A stretch of DNA of 64,000 nt from NCBI RefSeq assembly GCF_014654785.1, contig NZ_BNBD01000003.1:1-64000 (forward strand). Direction: 5' to 3'. Position 1 is the first letter of the stretch, and each line of letters begins with the position of its first letter. Shown here one piece after another: positions 59,859 to 64,000 of the stretch. Made by a program: the position numbers and the translations under genes. The notes under the pieces were generated by a model that was given only the letters and a program-made list of their open reading frames with translations, was not told the origin of the DNA and did not search any database. This DNA is from Streptomyces mashuensis. GTDB lineage: Bacteria; Actinomycetota; Actinomycetes; Streptomycetales; Streptomycetaceae.

Positions 59859-60539
59859 TCAGCAGAAGGCGACGACGCCGGCGGGCGGACCACGCCGGGC
59901 CAGGACGTACCCGTACAGCAGCTGCCGCAGCCGCTGCGCGGCGCGCGCGGCACCGGCGCGCACCCGGGGCGGGCCCCAGGGCGACGGGGCGGCCCGGAAG
60001 AGGAGCAGGAGGGGGGCGAACAGGCGGGCCGCGAGGGTCCGGCCGAGCCGGAACGCGGCTTGTTCGCCGCCGGACAGCCAGATGCCGCAGACGACGGCGA
60101 CGAGGACGTGCGCGGACCACATGCCGAGCGCGCCGTGGCCGGCGTGGCCGGCCACGGACGTCATGCCGCCCATGTCGTGGGGGCCGGCCGCGCCGGGCAT
60201 GAGCTGGGGTGGTGCGCCGCAGACGGCCGTGGACGGGGCGGACACCGGCGGAACACCGGGTGCCGCCGAGGCGACGGCCTGGGCGACCGAGAAGAAGAAG
60301 TGCAGCGCCGTCTGGGCGCCGACCGTGGCCAGCGTGACGAGCAGCGGCCCGCGCTCGCGGCCCGCCAGGAACCACGCACAGCTCGCCGTACCGCTCAGCG
60401 CCACCCCGACGGCCCACCACGGGACGTGGCTGCCGGACATCACGGCGTGGCCCAGGGCGGCGAGCAGCACGCACACCGCTGCGAACACTCCGGCTCGCAG
60501 CGCACGCGGTGCCTGACCGGCGGGCTGCCCTGTTCTCAT
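59859..60539 (-). CDS. Membrane protein with Met/His-rich loop
   Basis: Encodes about 226 residues with five hydrophobic segments (ALRAGVFAAVCVLLAALGHAV, VPWWAVGVALSGTASCAWFLAG, LLVTLATVGAQTALHFFFSV, SAHVLVAVVCGIWLSGG and a short last one). The external loop PHDMGGMTSVAGHAGHGALG has three His and two Met and could bind copper. Length normal for such proteins, no named family. 174 bp from the mini zinc-finger gene; I see no other gene there. Confidence 0.75.
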   Translation of the reverse strand: MRTGQPAGQAPRALRAGVFAAVCVLLAALGHAVMSGSHVPWWAVGVALSGTASCAWFLAGRERGPLLVTLATVGAQTALHFFFSVAQAVASAAPGVPPVSAPSTAVCGAPPQLMPGAAGPHDMGGMTSVAGHAGHGALGMWSAHVLVAVVCGIWLSGGEQAAFRLGRTLAARLFAPLLLLFRAAPSPWGPPRVRAGAARAAQRLRQLLYGYVLARRGPPAGVVAFC

Positions 60540-60627
60540 GACGTGCACATCGTCGCACCCGCCCCGGGCGGGTCCACGACGGGGGCACCGGTGTGCTCGT
60601 ACGACCGCCCACTCGGCGCACGGCTCC

Positions 60628-60696
60628 GCCCCGTACCGTCCGCCCGGCGGTACGGGGCGGCGGGTCGCCGGCTCGGGGGGAGTGACCGGCGACCCG
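60628..60696. terminator. Two tandem hairpins
   Basis: Two inverted repeats with 11-bp arms each: 60628-60638 with 60648-60658, and 60661-60671 with 60686-60696. They lie downstream of the holin-like gene (minus strand) and upstream of the Met/His-rich protein gene. Probable terminator pair. Confidence 0.6.
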
Positions 60697-60817
60697 GTCC
60701 CGTCGCGCCAGTGGGACTCGCATCACCGAGTCAAGCGCGCACGGCGGCCGGACGGGAGCGTGTGCGGGCCACGACCGCGGGTGCTCCGCTCACACCCCGT
60801 GTGAACCGGTTGCCCGC

Positions 60818-61132
60818 TTACTTCGCGGGGCGGGCGCGCCACCGTGCCGGGAGCCAGCCGGCGCTCGTCCGGTCGCCGAACCGGCTGCCGATGGCTCCCT
60901 TCACGACGGAGAGGGCGGCGGGTAAGGCGGCGATGGCGGCGGCCTTGATCGCGGAGATGCTGGTGAGGTCGAAGCCGTCGGCGAGAAGGAGGCCGACGAA
61001 GGTGGTGATGTAGGCGGCGAGGGTGCGCTCGGCGATGTCGAGCAGGATGTCGGTGCGGCGGGAGGGGCTGGAGGGCTTGGCGGCGCGCGCGGACTTGGAG
61101 GACCGGGAGGACCGGGACGAGCTGGTGGCCAT
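60818..61132 (-). CDS. Holin-like small protein
   Basis: Encodes 104 residues. Ser/Arg/Lys-rich start, then TLAAYITTFVGLLLADGFDLTSISAIKAAAIAALPAALSVVKGAIGSRFG: two hydrophobic segments with a short polar turn, like phage r1t-type holins of actinophages. No phage genes surround it. Could be a domesticated holin with a role in cell lysis or protein release. ATG 61132; ribosome site weak. Confidence 0.65.
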   Translation of the reverse strand: MATSSSRSSRSSKSARAAKPSSPSRRTDILLDIAERTLAAYITTFVGLLLADGFDLTSISAIKAAAIAALPAALSVVKGAIGSRFGDRTSAGWLPARWRARPAK

Positions 61133-61230
61133 GACGTCGATTCCGTTCGGGAGTTCCGGGAGAGACTGTGGGTGGCAGATTCGCGCGCATGTCGTATCCA
61201 CCGCAAGCATGTGCGGTCCGGGAGGGTCAC

Positions 61231-62502
61231 GTGGTCAATCCCTGGCTGGCGCTGACGGCCGGTGCCGACCCGGTCGCGCGTTCCCGCGCCGTCCGCGGGG
61301 CGCACGCGGAGTTCGTCGCGCGGCCGGGCCGCGACGTCAGCCCGCGCGTACGGGCCGTGGTCGCCGACTCGTGGCGGCGGTCGGCGGCGGTGCTGCCGGG
61401 CGCGGAGTTCACCGCGCCGGTCGAGCTGGCCGACGCCGAGCTGGACGGCTACCGCCGCGCCCACCCGCTGGCGCGCGCGTTGCCGCTCTTCCGCGAGCTG
61501 CTCGGGTCGATCGCGGACGACGGGGCGCACCTGCTGGCGGTGTGCGACGCGGCGGGCCGGCTGCTGTGGGTGGAGGGGCACGCGGGCATGCGGGGCCGGG
61601 CCGAGCACATGAACTTCGTGCCGGGCGCCCGCTGGGACGAGCGGCACGCGGGCACCAACGCACCCGGCACCGCACTGGCCCTGGACCACGCCGTGCAGAT
61701 CTTCGCCACCGAGCACTACAACCGGCTGGCGCAGCGCTGGACGTGCGCGGCGGCGCCGGTGCACGACCCGTTCACGGGCCGGTTGCTGGGCGCCGTCGAC
61801 ATCACCGGCGGCGACCACCTGGCGGGCCCGCACAGCCTGGCGCTGGTGCAGGCGACGGCGCGGGCGGCCGAGGCGCAGCTGGCCGCGGAGCCGCCGGTAC
61901 CCCCGGCCGTCCGGACGCTGACGGCGCTGGGGCGGGACGAGGCGGTGCTGGCGGCCGACGGACGGCGGCTGCGCCTGGGCCGGCGGCACAGCGAGATCGT
62001 GCTGCTGCTGGCCGGCCATCCGGACGGGCTGACCGGGGACCAGCTGGCGACGGCGCTGTACGGGGAGCGGTCGCTGCCGCCGGTGACGTTGCGGGCGGAG
62101 TTGTCGCGGCTGCGGCGGCTGGCAGGCGGGCTGCTGGCCTCGCGCCCGTACCGGCTGGCGGTGCCGGTGGAGACGGACGCAACGGCGGTGGAGCGGCTGC
62201 TGGCGGAGGGCGAGGTGCGGGAGGCGGTGCGCGCGTACGCGGGGCCGCTGCTGCCGTCCTCGGAGGCGCCGGGGGTGTGCCGGATGCGCCGGCTGCTGGA
62301 GGACCGGCTGCGCCGGGCCGTGCTGGGCAGCGGTGACGCGGGCGCGCTGCAACTGTGGGTGGACGCGCCGTGGGGCGAGGACGACCTGGAGGTGTGGGAG
62401 CGGCTGCTGGTGGTACTGCCGCGGGGCGCGGCGCACCGCGGGCGGGTGGCGGCGCGCACCGGGGAGCTGCGGGCAACGTTCGCGCAACCTGCGCGGGGCT
62501 AG
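61231..62502 (+). CDS. GAF-domain transcriptional regulator
   Basis: Encodes about 423 residues. N-terminal [15 protein letters not shown] is typical of AcoR-type regulators, followed by a GAF domain ([64 protein letters not shown]), and a C-terminal winged-helix/response-like region ([29 protein letters not shown]). No sigma-54 AAA domain, as expected in actinobacteria. GTG 61231 has GGGAGG 5 bases before. It probably activates the following aldehyde dehydrogenase gene (65 bp apart). Confidence 0.85.
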   Translation: MVNPWLALTAGADPVARSRAVRGAHAEFVARPGRDVSPRVRAVVADSWRRSAAVLPGAEFTAPVELADAELDGYRRAHPLARALPLFRELLGSIADDGAHLLAVCDAAGRLLWVEGHAGMRGRAEHMNFVPGARWDERHAGTNAPGTALALDHAVQIFATEHYNRLAQRWTCAAAPVHDPFTGRLLGAVDITGGDHLAGPHSLALVQATARAAEAQLAAEPPVPPAVRTLTALGRDEAVLAADGRRLRLGRRHSEIVLLLAGHPDGLTGDQLATALYGERSLPPVTLRAELSRLRRLAGGLLASRPYRLAVPVETDATAVERLLAEGEVREAVRAYAGPLLPSSEAPGVCRMRRLLEDRLRRAVLGSGDAGALQLWVDAPWGEDDLEVWERLLVVLPRGAAHRGRVAARTGELRATFAQPARG

Positions 62503-62567
62503 CGTCCTGCCGTCGTGGCCGTCCCGCGCCGGAGGCGGGCGGCACTGGAGTGGACGGAAGGCCCGCC

Positions 62568-64000
62568 ATGACCCGCTACGCCAGCCCCGGTTCGGCCGGG
62601 GCGATCGTCGGCTACCGGCCCCGGTACGACCACTGGATCGGCGGCGAGTACGTACCGCCCAAGCAGGGCCGGTACTTCGAGGACGTGAGCCCGGTGAACG
62701 GGCAGCCGTTCACGGAGGTCGCCCGGGGCACGGAGGAGGACGTGGAACGCGCCCTGGACGCGGCCCACGCGGCGGCGCCGGCGTGGGGCCGCACCTCGCC
62801 CGCCGAACGGGCGGCGGTGCTGGGCCGCATCGCGGACCGCATGGAGCAGAACCTGGAGGCGCTGGCGGTCGCCGAGTCCTGGGAGAACGGCAAACCGGTG
62901 CGGGAGACGCTGGCCGCGGACATCCCGCTGGCCGTCGACCACTTCCGCTACTTCGCGGCGGCCATCCGCGCCCAGGAGGGCGGCCTGGCGGAGCTGGACG
63001 AGGACACGGTCGCGTACCACTTCCACGAGCCGCTGGGCGTGGTGGCCCAGATCATCCCGTGGAACTTCCCGCTGCTGCTGGCGGCGTGGAAACTGGCACC
63101 GGCGCTGGCGGCCGGCAACGCGGTGGTCCTCAAACCGGCCGAGCAGACGCCGGCGTCGCTGCACGTGTGGCTGGACCTGGTGGCGGACCTGCTGCCGCCG
63201 GGCGTCCTCAACGTCGTCAACGGCTTCGGCCCGGAGGCCGGCCGCCCGCTGGCGCAGAGCCCGCGGGTGGCGAAGGTCTCGTTCACGGGCGAGACGACGA
63301 CGGGCAAGCTGATCCTCGGGTACGCGGCGGAGACCCTGAAGCCGGTCACCCTGGAACTGGGCGGCAAGAGCCCGAACATCTTCTTCGACGACGTCTCGGC
63401 GGCCGACGACGACTTCCGCGACAAGGCCCTGGAGGGCTTCACCCTCTTCGCCCTCAACCAGGGCGAGGTCTGCACCTGCCCCTCCCGCGCCCTGATCCAG
63501 CGCGGCCACTACGACGCGTTCCTGGAAGCGGCGGTGGCCCGCACGGAGGCCATCGTCCCGGGCCACCCCCTGGACACCACCACCATGATCGGCGCACAGG
63601 CGTCGGCCGAACAACTCGACAAGATTCTCTCCTACTTCGGCATCGCCCGCAGCGAAGGAGCCCGCACCCTCACCGGCGGCACCCGGGCCCACCTCGGCGG
63701 CGAACTCGCCGACGGCTACTACATCGAGCCCACCATCCTCGAGGGCCACAACCGCATGCGGGTCTTCCAGGAGGAAATCTTCGGCCCGGTCGTCTCGGTC
63801 ACCCCCTTCACCGACCTCGCCGACGCCATCGCCATCGCCAACGACACCCCGTACGGCCTCGGCGCCGGCGTCTGGACCCGCAACACCACCACCGCCTACC
63901 GAGCCGCCCGCTCCCTCCACGCCGGCCGCGTCTGGACGAACTGCTACCACACCTACCCGGCCCACGCCGCCTTCGGCGGCTACAAGGCCTCGGGCTTCGG
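62568..64000 (+). CDS. Aldehyde dehydrogenase (acetaldehyde type), cut at the window end
   Basis: Encodes at least 477 residues, open at the right edge. NAD-binding [36 protein letters not shown], the Glu in [13 protein letters not shown], the catalytic Cys in [14 protein letters not shown], and [13 protein letters not shown] are present. The paired Cys region [10 protein letters not shown] fits ExaC/acetaldehyde-type enzymes. GGAAGG is 6 bases before the ATG. About 30 residues seem to be missing. Confidence 0.93.
   Translation, partial: MTRYASPGSAGAIVGYRPRYDHWIGGEYVPPKQGRYFEDVSPVNGQPFTEVARGTEEDVERALDAAHAAAPAWGRTSPAERAAVLGRIADRMEQNLEALAVAESWENGKPVRETLAADIPLAVDHFRYFAAAIRAQEGGLAELDEDTVAYHFHEPLGVVAQIIPWNFPLLLAAWKLAPALAAGNAVVLKPAEQTPASLHVWLDLVADLLPPGVLNVVNGFGPEAGRPLAQSPRVAKVSFTGETTTGKLILGYAAETLKPVTLELGGKSPNIFFDDVSAADDDFRDKALEGFTLFALNQGEVCTCPSRALIQRGHYDAFLEAAVARTEAIVPGHPLDTTTMIGAQASAEQLDKILSYFGIARSEGARTLTGGTRAHLGGELADGYYIEPTILEGHNRMRVFQEEIFGPVVSVTPFTDLADAIAIANDTPYGLGAGVWTRNTTTAYRAARSLHAGRVWTNCYHTYPAHAAFGGYKASGF

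Overview
This 64 kb window reads as chromosomal core DNA of a Streptomyces (or close Streptomycetaceae) species. GC is very high with strong third-position GC bias, ribosome sites are GGAGG-like, stop/start overlaps (ATGA, GTGA) are common, and several genes are actinomycete or Streptomyces markers: rbpA, a cvnABCD conservon, smeA-sffA, a yczR-yczE pair, ppm1-lnt and an SPW-repeat protein. From memory the order resembles the S. coelicolor segment starting at crr-ptsI (SCO1390-1391) and passing rbpA (SCO1421); this synteny was not computed. I saw no tRNA gene, IS element, prophage or CRISPR array.

Layout. 1-120 is the leader/promoter of an rRNA operon that reads out of the left edge. 351-2596 is crr-ptsI (PTS IIA-Glc and Enzyme I). 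2675-9156 holds a conserved hypothetical, an acetoacetyl-CoA synthetase, a GH31 glycosidase and a VanX-like D-Ala-D-Ala dipeptidase. 9059-12958 is a conservon (cvnA-D). 13575-20795 is a three-gene operon for an SMC/MukB-like ATPase with winged-helix and kleisin-like partners, without an adjacent Wadjet nuclease. 20845-25598 is a 5-oxoproline module: DUF969/DUF979 permease, GntR regulator with a palindromic operator, and pxpABC. 25623-32912 holds small proteins, an unusual cytochrome P450, a hairpin-type repeat, an ATP-dependent DNA ligase, an ankyrin protein and the sporulation pair smeA-sffA.

32920-41644 holds yczR/yczE, rbpA behind a sigma-R-type promoter, fxsA, ppm1-lnt (lipoprotein and glycan maturation), an amidohydrolase and an Lrp/AsnC regulator. 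41845-47541 holds a zinc-ribbon-like small protein, an acyl-CoA dehydrogenase, a GH18 chitinase with DasR-like boxes in its promoter, a DhaL-DhaM fusion and a SpoIIE/PP2C phosphatase. 47559-53334 holds a PIG-L deacetylase, a FecCD-type metallophore/cofactor ABC importer and a Tat-exported FAD oxidoreductase.

53371-60539 is the most interesting block. An isonitrile synthase (DIT1/PvcA family) plus P450 operon runs divergently from a copper operon (small membrane protein, CopA-type P-type ATPase, PCuAC-like protein), followed by an ECF sigma factor, a mini zinc-finger anti-sigma-like protein and a Met/His-rich membrane protein. Isonitriles bind copper, so this could be a small copper-linked isonitrile pathway. 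The window closes with a holin-like protein, a GAF regulator and a truncated aldehyde dehydrogenase.

The PTS theme recurs: Enzyme I (926-2596) is the likely phosphoryl source for the DhaM domain at 45135-46244, and chitin use (43853) carries PTS-linked DasR-type boxes.
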